64,000 bases of DNA from an uncultured Oscillospiraceae bacterium (GCA_934438055.1 CAKSAY010000006.1:1-64000); one strand, 5' to 3'; positions 46,641 through 52,690 are shown, numbered from the stretch's first letter. The notes: generated by a model not told the origin, from the sequence alone. A program made the numbers and translations.

Positions 46641-47067
46641 GCAATTAAAGCTTTTTATATAGAGCAATTTTACGGCAGGGACATTGCACCGCAACGGAAA
46701 AGTGAGGAAATTTTTCAAAGAGGTAAGGTTATCGTTTATGCGGGGAGCAGCTGTTTGCAATGAACGCCCGTTTGGAAGAAGACTGCTTGCAGAGAAGTGA
46801 CTGTAGTGAAATGGGAGAGCCGTAGTTGCGCTTTGCAAGAGAAATCATGTCGTTACAGGGAAAGCAATTTGCGATTAATTTTGTGGAAACTGATGTGATT
46901 CGCTGTGCAAAAATGGGGCTGAAGCGTTTTGGAAACCCTTATTTTTGTGGCTTAGATTGTTGCTTAAGATGAATGCAAAGCGATTTTTTACATAGAATAG
47001 AGCGTTTAGACGCATTTAGCGGCGTGTAGTCGCGCCTGTGTTTGTTTTTAGAAAGGATGTTTATGCA

Positions 47068-48393
47068 TTGAAAGAGATTATAAGAGCGCCTCGTGGGACG
47101 CAAGATATTCTCCCCGGTGAGACTTCTAAATGGCAGTGGATTGAACGAGCGGCGTTGGAGTCGGCGGCAACGTTTGGTTTTGAGGAGATTCGTGTTCCCA
47201 CATTTGAATATACCGGGCTTTATTCTCGATCGGTTGGGGAAACGACCGATGTCGTGCAAAAGGAGATGTTTACTTTCACAGATCGCGGCAATCGTTCGCT
47301 TTCTCTGCGACCGGAGGGAACGGCGGGCGTTTTGAGAGCGTCGATTGAGAACGGCTTGCTTTCCGGGGCGCTGCCTTTAAAACTTTGCTATATTCTCTCT
47401 TGCTTCCGGAATGAACGTCCGCAGGCGGGAAGATTTAAAGAATTTTATCAGTTTGGCGTGGAAATGCTCGGAAGCAAAAGTCCTCTTGCTGACGCTGAGG
47501 TGATTTGTCTTGCTGACCATTTTTTTAAAAAATTGGGGATACGCGGACTTTCTTTGCAGATTAATTCAATTGGATGTCGTGCGTGTCGACCTCGTTATCA
47601 TCAGGCTTTACGGGAATATTTCAATCGTTATGAAAATTCTCTTTGCGAAACCTGCAAAGAACGTTTGTTAAAAAATCCTCTGCGCATTTTAGATTGTAAA
47701 AATCCCGACTGTGCTGCGTTGACCGCGCAAGCGCCTCGCATTTTGGATTATTTGTGCGATGACTGCGAAAGCCATTTTCAGAAAGTGCAGCAGAATTTGC
47801 AGGATTTGCAGATAGAATTCCAAGTGGATGCAGGAATTGTTCGCGGATTGGACTATTACACGAAAACTGTTTTTGAGTTTATCTCGAATGATTTGGGTGC
47901 GCAGAGCACGCTATGCGGCGGAGGACGGTATGACGGCTTAGTGGAAGAAATGGGAGGGCCGGCTCTTGAGGGCTTGGGCTTTGCTATGGGGTTGGAGCGT
48001 CTTTTGATGGTGATGGAAAAGCAAAAGACTGTTTTCCCCGACGCCACTGAATGCATGCTCTATCTTGGAAGCCGCGGAGAAGAGGCAGCGCGCCGAGCGG
48101 CTTGCATTTGCGGTGAATTAAGAGAAGAAGGCTTTTGTGTTTCTTTTGATGTGCTTGAACGGAGTGTGAAAGCGCAGATGAAATATGCAAACAAGATAGG
48201 CGCTGCGTATGCCGCTATTATTGGAGAGGAAGAATTGTCATCAGGGAAAATTCAGCTTAAGAGAATGGCGGATGGGCAGAGCAAAACGGTGGAGTTGCAG
48301 TGTTTGAAAGAGGAGATGTATCAGGCACAACTTGACCAATTTGCAGAAAAGATAGCACAGGAAGATCTTTGCGATGAAGCTTTGGATCGATGA
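47068..48393 (+). CDS. hisS: Histidyl-tRNA synthetase
   Basis: 441 residues from a TTG at 47068 (KEIIRAPRGTQDILPGE follows at once); AAAGGA lies 10 nt upstream, and the GTG at 47038 would add ten unlikely residues. Class II motifs: FTFTDRGNRSLSLRPEGTAGVLR, FRNERPQAGRFKEFYQFGVE, and GIVRGLDYYTKTVFEF for histidine binding. Followed by aspS, the usual Firmicutes pairing. Confidence 0.95.
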   Translation: MKEIIRAPRGTQDILPGETSKWQWIERAALESAATFGFEEIRVPTFEYTGLYSRSVGETTDVVQKEMFTFTDRGNRSLSLRPEGTAGVLRASIENGLLSGALPLKLCYILSCFRNERPQAGRFKEFYQFGVEMLGSKSPLADAEVICLADHFFKKLGIRGLSLQINSIGCRACRPRYHQALREYFNRYENSLCETCKERLLKNPLRILDCKNPDCAALTAQAPRILDYLCDDCESHFQKVQQNLQDLQIEFQVDAGIVRGLDYYTKTVFEFISNDLGAQSTLCGGGRYDGLVEEMGGPALEGLGFAMGLERLLMVMEKQKTVFPDATECMLYLGSRGEEAARRAACICGELREEGFCVSFDVLERSVKAQMKYANKIGAAYAAIIGEEELSSGKIQLKRMADGQSKTVELQCLKEEMYQAQLDQFAEKIAQEDLCDEALDR

Positions 48394-48453
48394 ATCGTTT
48401 GAGCAGAACGAACTATGGAAGAAAACAGCTTAACAAAAGAGAGGATAAAAAGG

Positions 48454-50214
48454 ATGAAGAGAACCATTTATTGTGGACAACCTACAATGCAGGATGTGGG
48501 AAAAGAGATAACTGTTGCCGGTTGGGTGCAGAGGAGAAGAGACCTTGGCAATTTGCTCTTTTTAGATCTCAGAGACAGAACGGGAATTGTGCAGCTGGCT
48601 TTTGATGATCGCAGCGATAGGGAAATTTTTGAAAAAGCTAATGCTTGTCGCAGTGAATTTGTGCTTTTGGCAACAGGCGTTGTGCGCGAGCGTGAGAGCA
48701 AGAATGCGTCGCTGGAAACGGGAGATATTGAAATTTTTGTCTCTGCTTTGGAAGTGCTGTCTGAATCAAAGGTTCCGCCTTTTGAAATTTTAGATGACAC
48801 GGCTGTGAATGAGGAGTTGCGCTTAACTTATCGTTACCTTGATTTGCGCCGCCCTAGCATGCAAAAGACCATTCTTGCAAGGCACCAGATTGTCAAGGCT
48901 GCTCGTGATTATTTTGACAGCGAGGGCTTTTTGGAGATTGAAACGCCTGTGCTGATTCGTTCCACCCCGGAGGGTGCGCGGGATTATCTGGTTCCTTCAA
49001 GGGTGCATGGCGGTTCGTTTTATGCCTTGCCGCAGTCGCCACAGCTTTATAAGCAAATGTTGATGCTTTCAGGGTTTGATCGCTATATGCAGATTGCAAG
49101 GTGTTTTCGTGACGAGGACTTGCGTGCAGATAGACAGCCTGAATTTACCCAAATTGACCTGGAGATGAGCTTTGTTGAAGAGGACGATGTGATGGCTGTG
49201 AACGAGGGCTTTATGAAGCGTCTTTTTAAACAGGTTCTCAATCTTGATTTGAAAACGCCGTTTGAACGGATGACTTATCAGCAAGCAATGGATCAATATG
49301 GCTCGGATAAACCCGACGTTCGCTTTGATTTGAAACTGATCGATTTAGCAGACTGCTTGCAGGGGACTTCTTTTCAGGTGTTTGCAGGGGCCCTTAAAGA
49401 CGGCGGCGTTCGTGGCATAAATGCTAAGGGCGCTGCTGACAAACTTTCCCGCAAGGAGATTGACAAGTTGACTGAGGTTGTGAAAACCTATGGCGGAAAG
49501 GGACTTGCTTTTACCCGCTTGGCGGCCGAGAAGGAGACGTCTTCTTATGAGAAGTTTTTGTCGGATGAAGAAAAGGCGGCAGTGCGCAACAAAATGGGCG
49601 CACAGCCCGGCGACTTGCTCTTGCTGGTTGCCGACGCTGACATCCAGATTGTGTATGACGCCTTGGGGGCGCTGCGTTGTCATTTGGCGAAAAAGCTCGA
49701 TTTGATTCCGAAAAATAGCTTTGCTTTTTTGTGGGTTACGGATTTTCCATTGCTTGAATATAACAAAGAGGAAGAACGCTTTGTGGCAAAGCACCATCCT
49801 TTCACCGCTGTAGCAGACAGAGATTTGGATAAACTCGAGACTTGCCCGCAGGATTGCCATGCAAAGGCTTATGACTTGGTGCTCAACGGCTGTGAAGTGG
49901 GTGGCGGTTCGATTCGTATTCACCGCCCTGATGTGCAGCAAAAGATGTTTGCAGCGCTTGGTTTTTCACAGGAGGAAGCAAAAGAGCGTTTCGGCTTTTT
50001 GATGGAGGCCTTTGCTTACGGAGCGCCGCCGCATGGGGGTATGGCTTATGGGTTGGATCGTTTGGTGATGTTGATGCTTGACAAAACCAGTATTCGAGAT
50101 GTGATTGCTTTTCCAAAGGTGCAGAATGCAAGAGAGTTGATGGTGCAGTCACCGTCAGAGGTGGAGCAGTCTCAGCTTGCAGACTTACATATTCAGGTGG
50201 TTGAAGAATCATAG
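48454..50214 (+). CDS. aspS: Aspartyl-tRNA synthetase
   Basis: 586 residues from ATG 48454, which begins MKRTIYCGQ; AGAGG lies 9 nt upstream. N-terminal OB fold (EITVAGWVQRRRDLGNLLFLDLRDR), class II core with FLEIETPVLIRSTPEGARDYLVPSR and RCFRDEDLRADRQPEFTQIDLEMSF, a bacterial GAD insert, and motif 3 GMAYGLDRLVML. Whether it also charges tRNA-Asn cannot be read from sequence by eye. Confidence 0.96.
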   Translation: MKRTIYCGQPTMQDVGKEITVAGWVQRRRDLGNLLFLDLRDRTGIVQLAFDDRSDREIFEKANACRSEFVLLATGVVRERESKNASLETGDIEIFVSALEVLSESKVPPFEILDDTAVNEELRLTYRYLDLRRPSMQKTILARHQIVKAARDYFDSEGFLEIETPVLIRSTPEGARDYLVPSRVHGGSFYALPQSPQLYKQMLMLSGFDRYMQIARCFRDEDLRADRQPEFTQIDLEMSFVEEDDVMAVNEGFMKRLFKQVLNLDLKTPFERMTYQQAMDQYGSDKPDVRFDLKLIDLADCLQGTSFQVFAGALKDGGVRGINAKGAADKLSRKEIDKLTEVVKTYGGKGLAFTRLAAEKETSSYEKFLSDEEKAAVRNKMGAQPGDLLLLVADADIQIVYDALGALRCHLAKKLDLIPKNSFAFLWVTDFPLLEYNKEEERFVAKHHPFTAVADRDLDKLETCPQDCHAKAYDLVLNGCEVGGGSIRIHRPDVQQKMFAALGFSQEEAKERFGFLMEAFAYGAPPHGGMAYGLDRLVMLMLDKTSIRDVIAFPKVQNARELMVQSPSEVEQSQLADLHIQVVEES

Positions 50215-50228
50215 AGTTATACAAAAAA

Positions 50229-50260
50229 GGACTGTGCTGTTTATAGCACAGTCCCTTTTT
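50229..50260 (+). terminator. Terminator after aspS
   Basis: GGACTGTGCT / AGCACAGTCC with a 6-nt loop and a CTTTTTG tail, 14 bp after the stop. Confidence 0.9.
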
Positions 50261-50271
50261 GTTGCGCGCAA

Positions 50272-50463
50272 TTAATCGCCTGTGATTGCGTAGCGCTCTA
50301 ATATTTTTTGCTTTTGATTTTCCAACTCCTTCGGCTTGGGGGAGATGTAGATGCATTCCTCACAGTGTCCTTGCACGTCCGGCGTGATTGAATTTAAAAT
50401 ACACACGCCTCTTTTTTGATAGATACATAAATAGTTTTCACAATTCATAGTAACATCCATCAT
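50272..50463 (-). CDS. Small Cys-rich conserved protein
   Basis: 63 residues with five Cys in the pattern CENYLCIYQKRGVC and CEECIYI, which could bind a metal. Similar short proteins occur in Clostridia, but I know no function for them. Its ATG overlaps the stop of the upstream ribbon-helix-helix gene (ATGA), so the two form an operon. It ends 12 bp past the aspS terminator, on the opposite strand. Confidence 0.65.
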   Translation of the reverse strand: MMDVTMNCENYLCIYQKRGVCILNSITPDVQGHCEECIYISPKPKELENQKQKILERYAITGD

Positions 50464-50648
50464 TTCGTGACAGAATTTAGGGCGGTGTCTTGATCGTCTA
50501 ATGTGTATTTACAGCATTTTAAAACTAAAAGATTGAAAGAGATTTTATGTTCACTCGCCAAATCATTTAGTTGATTAAATAAGTTCTCTGTAAAACGAAT
50601 GGTTCTCGATATATTGGCACTATAAAATTGATTTTCAATCTTAAACAC
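50460..50648 (-). CDS. Ribbon-helix-helix DNA-binding protein
   Basis: 62 residues. SANISRTIRFTENLFNQLNDLASEHKISFNLLVLKCCKYTL is a typical Arc/MetJ ribbon-helix-helix pattern: a beta strand, then two helices. The start is GTG 50648 with AAGGTG 7 nt upstream; the ATG two bases earlier is out of frame. A TATAC-AGTT-GTATA inverted repeat about 40 bp upstream (50687-50700) overlaps a TATAAT and may be its own operator. Such proteins are often antitoxins or plasmid-type repressors. Confidence 0.72.
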   Translation of the reverse strand: MFKIENQFYSANISRTIRFTENLFNQLNDLASEHKISFNLLVLKCCKYTLDDQDTALNSVTK

Positions 50649-50804
50649 ATATATTCACCTTAATTGTTATTTTATCTCATTTATTATACAGTTGTATATA
50701 CCCATAAATGGTTTTTTATGGTTACAATTATGGTTATGGATAATGTTGACGAATATATCGATGCCATATAGTTTTCTTGTTTATCTGCCATAATATGATT
50801 TTTA

Positions 50805-50833
50805 TTGACAATTTTATTTTTCTATGGTATTAC
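50805..50833 (+). promoter_or_regulatory. Promoter of tiny hydrophobic peptide gene 1
   Basis: TTGACA, 17 bp, TATTAC. The predicted transcript starts near 50841 with ACAAAGAGGCGACC, whose AAAGAGGCGACC is complementary to the 3' end of the same RNA (51028-51039). Confidence 0.7.
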
Positions 50834-50840
50834 TTTTTTT

Positions 50841-50932
50841 ACAAAGAGGCGACCCTCTTGTTTGACGGTAATCTTACCCCCGAAAGGGGGGAAGTTGTAT
50901 GGAATATTTAGTCATTCTTGTTATTTTACTCG
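50841..50932 (+). repeat. Direct repeat, toxin 5' half, copy 1
   Basis: 92 bp covering the leader, SD hairpin and first 11 codons of peptide 1. It recurs at 51544-51634 with one base missing in the G run. Downstream halves are also repeated (50956-51292 and 52058-52366), so the two copies are parts of one tandem duplication. Confidence 0.9.
50877..50891 (+). promoter_or_regulatory. SD-masking hairpin of peptide 1
   Basis: CCCCC-GAAA-GGGGG(G): a stable GNRA-capped stem whose 3' arm is the ribosome-binding site of the peptide at 50899. Translation should require structural change. The minus-strand paralogue has an equivalent stem of different sequence (CCTCC-GGACA-GGGGG at 51912-51926). Confidence 0.8.
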
Positions 50933-50967
50933 TTTTGCTAAATGAATTACTACATAAAAAAAGATAA
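50899..50967 (+). CDS. Tiny hydrophobic peptide 1, candidate type I toxin
   Basis: 22 residues: MEYLVILVILL, then VLLNELL, ending HKKR. One membrane-spanning segment with a positively charged C-terminus, the usual form of type I toxins. The gene has its own promoter and a masked SD, and its RNA ends at a terminator (51015-51039). An antisense promoter faces it. I do not recognise the exact family. A minus-strand paralogue of 25 residues (51827-51904) keeps the same design with different codons, which argues for selection on the peptide. Confidence 0.72.
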   Translation: MEYLVILVILLVLLNELLHKKR

Positions 50968-51041
50968 CCGTCATCTAGCTCATGACGGTTATCTATACAT
51001 ATACTTTTCCACGGGGTGACCGCAAACGGTCGCCTTTTTGT
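50954..51041 (-). ncRNA. Antisense RNA to peptide 1 (candidate antitoxin)
   Basis: Minus-strand promoter TTGACT, 17 bp, TATCAT (51076-51048) predicts a start near 51041. The RNA would run through the complement of the peptide 1 mRNA 3' end and stop at the hairpin AGATAACCGTCAT / ATGACGGTTATCT (50994-50962) followed by six T. About 88 nt, overlapping the end of the ORF. Its 5' sequence AAAAAGGCGACC mimics the 5' end of the toxin mRNA. Confidence 0.68.
51015..51039 (+). terminator. Terminator of the peptide 1 mRNA
   Basis: GGTGACCG-CAAA-CGGTCGCC then five T. In the second copy (52113-52140) a base change turns the G-U pair into A-U, keeping the stem. Confidence 0.82.
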
Positions 51042-51119
51042 ATTTTTATGATACTATAAGTCTGTTATAAAGTCAACTAAATATTTATCTATTTTCTTTT
51101 CTAGTATAAAAGAGATAGA

Positions 51120-51149
51120 TTGATAAATAAAACGAAAATTTGCTATAAC
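51120..51149 (+). promoter_or_regulatory. Promoter of the basic-peptide gene, copy 1
   Basis: TTGATA, 18 bp, TATAAC. Copy 2 (52221-52250) has TTGACA at the -35. The transcript would begin near 51157 with a structured GC-rich leader of about 190 nt. Confidence 0.6.
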
Positions 51150-51156
51150 TAAAAGC

Positions 51157-51290
51157 GAGATGTCCCCCCGCCTCTTAGGCGGCGGGTTCCACTCTCTTTT
51201 TCCGGTGGCGGCACAATCCACCACCGGAACGTTGAATGACGGGGCTTTGCCCCTTATTGAATAAACCAAGCAGTTGGGACGAAGTCCCTG
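51157..51290 (+). ncRNA. Structured GC-rich leader of the basic-peptide gene, copy 1
   Basis: Contains three hairpins: CCCGCC-TCTTA-GGCGGCGGG; TCCGGTGG / CCACCGGA around 12 nt (51200-51228); and GGGGC-TTT-GCCCC (51241-51253). AGCAGTTGGGACGA (51269-51282) follows and is complementary to the region just after the ORF (51462-51474). It is much more GC-rich than its surroundings. Confidence 0.5.
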
Positions 51291-51347
51291 TATATCAGTA
51301 TCTCCCCATTTTCACTTTTTATTTTGAGATGTGAGGAGGTGAGATTT

Positions 51348-51455
51348 ATGAGGAATTTTACAAAGTTTTTGTTGCAATTATTACATACAAGAGAAAAGAC
51401 TGTAACACTAATTGTTACAGTCTTTTCTCAAGTTAATAATGTTAACAAGGACTAA
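51348..51455 (+). CDS. Basic small peptide B1, candidate type I toxin of a second family
   Basis: 35 residues, beginning MRNFTKFLLQLLHTREKTVT and ending NNVNKD. AGGAGG lies 8 nt upstream. It resembles the 36-residue peptide at 52420-52530 (shared LL-LLH-EKTVT-IV-TV-S-N-KD pattern), while the DNA differs widely, so the protein appears selected. The codons for REKTVTLIVTVFS form a perfect 16-bp hairpin (51391-51429) that would end the antisense RNA from the opposite strand. Function unknown. Confidence 0.62.
   Translation: MRNFTKFLLQLLHTREKTVTLIVTVFSQVNNVNKD
51391..51429 (-). terminator. 16-bp perfect hairpin inside the B1 coding region
   Basis: GAGAAAAGACTGTAAC / GTTACAGTCTTTTCTC with a 7-nt loop. 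Read on the minus strand it can end the antisense RNA started at 51478-51506, although the tail has few T. The equivalent hairpin in B2 (52470-52500) has a clear TTTTTT tail on the minus strand. Confidence 0.6.
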
Positions 51456-51473
51456 ATGCGACGTTCCAACTGC
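51391..51473 (-). ncRNA. Antisense RNA to B1 (candidate antitoxin)
   Basis: Promoter TTGACC, 17 bp, TATAAT on the minus strand (51506-51478) predicts an RNA starting near AGCAGTTGGAACG and covering the 3' half of the B1 ORF, about 80 nt. Confidence 0.6.
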
Positions 51474-51509
51474 TATTATTATATCGCAATATGAAAAGAA
51501 GGTCAAATG

Positions 51510-51540
51510 AAATAAAGTATATACTACTTTATTTCTATTT
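51510..51540 (+). terminator. AT-rich hairpin after B1
   Basis: AAATAAAGTA-TATAC-TACTTTATTT followed by CTATTTTT. A plausible end for the B1 mRNA; the stem is almost all A-T and weak. It replaces the promoter that peptide 1 has at this position, so the following toxin copy seems to lack one. Confidence 0.5.
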
Positions 51541-51543
51541 TTC

Positions 51544-51639
51544 ACAAAGAGGCGACCCTCTTGTTTGACGGTAATCTTACCCCCGAAAGGGGGAAGTTGT
51601 ATGGAATATTTAGTCATTCTTGTTATTTTACTCGGTTAG
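51544..51639 (+). pseudogene. Truncated second copy of peptide 1
   Basis: Leader and first 11 codons repeat 50841-50932, but after CTC the frame runs GGT TAG, giving a 12-residue product (51601-51639). The next bases (TTAGCAAAACAAGTAAAAATAACAAG, 51637 onward) are a near-perfect inverted copy of the toxin's own middle part. The missing 3' half turns up at 52058, about 420 bp away. Confidence 0.8.
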
Positions 51640-51677
51640 CAAAACAAGTAAAAATAACAAGGAGGACTAAATCATTG
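51637..51677 (-). repeat. Inverted fragment of a toxin coding region
   Basis: The minus strand reads AATGATTTAGTCCTCCTTG then TTATTTTTACTTGTTTTGCTAA. It matches the peptide 1 coding sequence with several substitutions and one extra base. It sits head-on against the truncated plus-strand copy, forming a palindrome. Likely a relic of a third, inverted cassette. Confidence 0.65.
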
Positions 51678-51719
51678 TAGCACCTACAATTTTCAGTATT
51701 GGATATGTATGCTCGTGGG

Positions 51720-51748
51720 TTGACAATTTTACTTATGATTGATATAAT
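51720..51748 (+). promoter_or_regulatory. Promoter of the antisense RNA to peptide 3
   Basis: TTGACA, 17 bp, TATAAT, perfect sigma-A hexamers, directed toward the 3' end of the minus-strand peptide gene. Confidence 0.82.
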
Positions 51749-51755
51749 AAAAATA

Positions 51756-51840
51756 AAAAAGGCAACGATAAACGGTTGCCCCCATGTGGTTAATAGATAA
51801 CCGTAAACTTTGTGAGGGTTCAGCGGTTATCTATTTTTAT
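51756..51840 (+). ncRNA. Antisense RNA to peptide 3 (candidate antitoxin)
   Basis: Starts near AAAAAAGGCAACG, contains the hairpin GGCAAC / GTTGCC, and ends at AGATAACCG / CGGTTATCT (51795-51832) followed by ATTTTTATT. About 85 nt, overlapping the stop codon of the opposite peptide gene. Same layout as the antisense RNA to peptide 1, although the sequence is different. Confidence 0.7.
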
Positions 51841-51904
51841 TGTTACTATTAAAGAGCAACTGAAATAATACTAAGACAATAATAAGTACTATTAAGTAGT
51901 CCAT
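51827..51904 (-). CDS. Tiny hydrophobic peptide 3, candidate type I toxin
   Basis: 25 residues: MDYLIVLIIVLVLFQLLF followed by NSNNKNR. A single hydrophobic helix with a polar, basic tail, clearly related to peptide 1 (M-[DE]-Y-L-[IV]-x-L-x-[IV]-L-V-L). The SD CAGGGGG is masked by CCTCC-GGACA-GGGGG. Its mRNA 5' end (AAAAGGCACATAAACG, 51960-51945) is complementary to its 3' end (51757-51774). Promoter at 51971-52000. Confidence 0.72.
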   Translation of the reverse strand: MDYLIVLIIVLVLFQLLFNSNNKNR

Positions 51905-51970
51905 AGTAACACCCCCTGTCCGGAGGCAAGATTAACCGCTTATACGTTTATGTGCCTTTTCTAACGGTTC

Positions 51971-52000
51971 ATTATATCCATAATTCGAACATGTTTGCAA
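51971..52000 (-). promoter_or_regulatory. Promoter of peptide 3
   Basis: Minus strand TTGCAA, 18 bp, TATAAT, about 70 bp before the start codon. Confidence 0.65.
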
Positions 52001-52054
52001 CAGAGCCCTTTTTGCGCAGCCTCTTGTTTGTAGATCTGTCAATGATACTTACTA

Positions 52055-52142
52055 TATAAAAAAGATAACCGTCATCTAGCTCATGACGGTTATCTATACA
52101 TATACTTTTCCACGGGGTGACCGCAAACGGTCACCTTTTTGT
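52055..52142 (-). ncRNA. Orphan antisense RNA (second copy of antitoxin 1)
   Basis: Identical layout to 50954-51041: promoter TTGACT, 17 bp, TATCAT (52177-52149) and the same terminator stem (52095-52063) with six T. Upstream of it the matching toxin 5' half is missing; it was separated by the insert at 51640-52050. It could still act on the mRNA of peptide 1. Confidence 0.65.
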
Positions 52143-52366
52143 ATTTTTATGATACTATAAGTCTATTATAAAGTCAACTAAATATTTATCTATTTTCTTT
52201 TCTAGTATAAAAAAGATAGATTGACAAATAAAACGAAAATTTGCTATAACTAAAAGCGAGATGTCCCCCGCCTCTTAGGCGGCGGGCTCCACTCTCTTTT
52301 TCCGGTGGCGGCACAATCCACCACCGGAACGTTGCATGAGACAAGCAGTTGGGACGAAGTCCTTGT
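52058..52366 (+). repeat. Direct repeat, antitoxin plus structured-leader half, copy 2
   Basis: About 309 bp matching 50956-51292 with a few substitutions and a deletion of about 26 bp. It includes the orphan antitoxin, the promoter TTGACA-18-TATAAC at 52221-52250 and the GC-rich leader with TCCGGTGG / CCACCGGA. Confidence 0.92.
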
Positions 52367-52419
52367 GAAAAACCTCCCCATCTACATCTTTCATCATTGA
52401 GGTGGAAGAAGGTGACATC

Positions 52420-52530
52420 ATGAAGGATGTGTTTTTAGCTTTTCTGCAAAAGTTGTTACATAAAGAAAAAACGGTTACAACTGTGATAGTCATAACCGTT
52501 AACTCTTTTAGCAATTCGAGCAAGGACTAA
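52420..52530 (+). CDS. Basic small peptide B2, candidate type I toxin of a second family
   Basis: 36 residues, beginning MKDVFLAFLQKLLHKEKTVT and ending SNSSKD. AAGGTG lies 7 nt before the ATG. Paralogue of B1. AGCAGTTGGGACGA (52344-52357) and TCGTCCCAACTGCT (52536-52549) flank it as a perfect 14-bp complementary pair; in B1 the same pair has one G-U. Confidence 0.62.
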   Translation: MKDVFLAFLQKLLHKEKTVTTVIVITVNSFSNSSKD

Positions 52531-52547
52531 AGAGATCGTCCCAACTG
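52464..52547 (-). ncRNA. Antisense RNA to B2 (candidate antitoxin)
   Basis: Promoter TTGATA, 17 bp, TATAAT on the minus strand (52582-52554). The RNA starts near AGCAGTTGGGACG and ends at AACGGTTA / TAACCGTT (52500-52470), followed by TTTTTTC. About 85 nt, covering the 3' two thirds of the B2 ORF. Confidence 0.65.
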
Positions 52548-52690
52548 CTGTTTATTATACTGCAATCGTTTTTAGATATCAAATAGTTTTGATATGGGTC
52601 CAGTGGACAGGAAAATATCTGAAACAAAATAAACCGGCGATTTTATCATAAAGTCAGTGGCTAAAAATTTTGAATCATCTTTCAGTTCGT

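Larger units (their letters stand above)
50956..51292 (+). repeat. Direct repeat, antitoxin plus structured-leader half, copy 1
   Basis: About 337 bp, nearly identical to 52058-52366. Copy 2 lacks about 26 bp around the GGGGC-TTT-GCCCC hairpin. The shared segment includes the antitoxin region, its promoter, the plus-strand promoter at 51120 and the GC-rich leader. Confidence 0.92.

Noticed and set aside
50841..51634. CRISPR array
   Set aside because: The repeats are long (91-337 bp), few in number and coding; there are no short regular spacers and no cas genes.
52275..52523. 82-codon minus-strand frame across the B2 region
   Set aside because: It runs antisense through hairpins and the B2 gene, without a ribosome site; judged a shadow frame.
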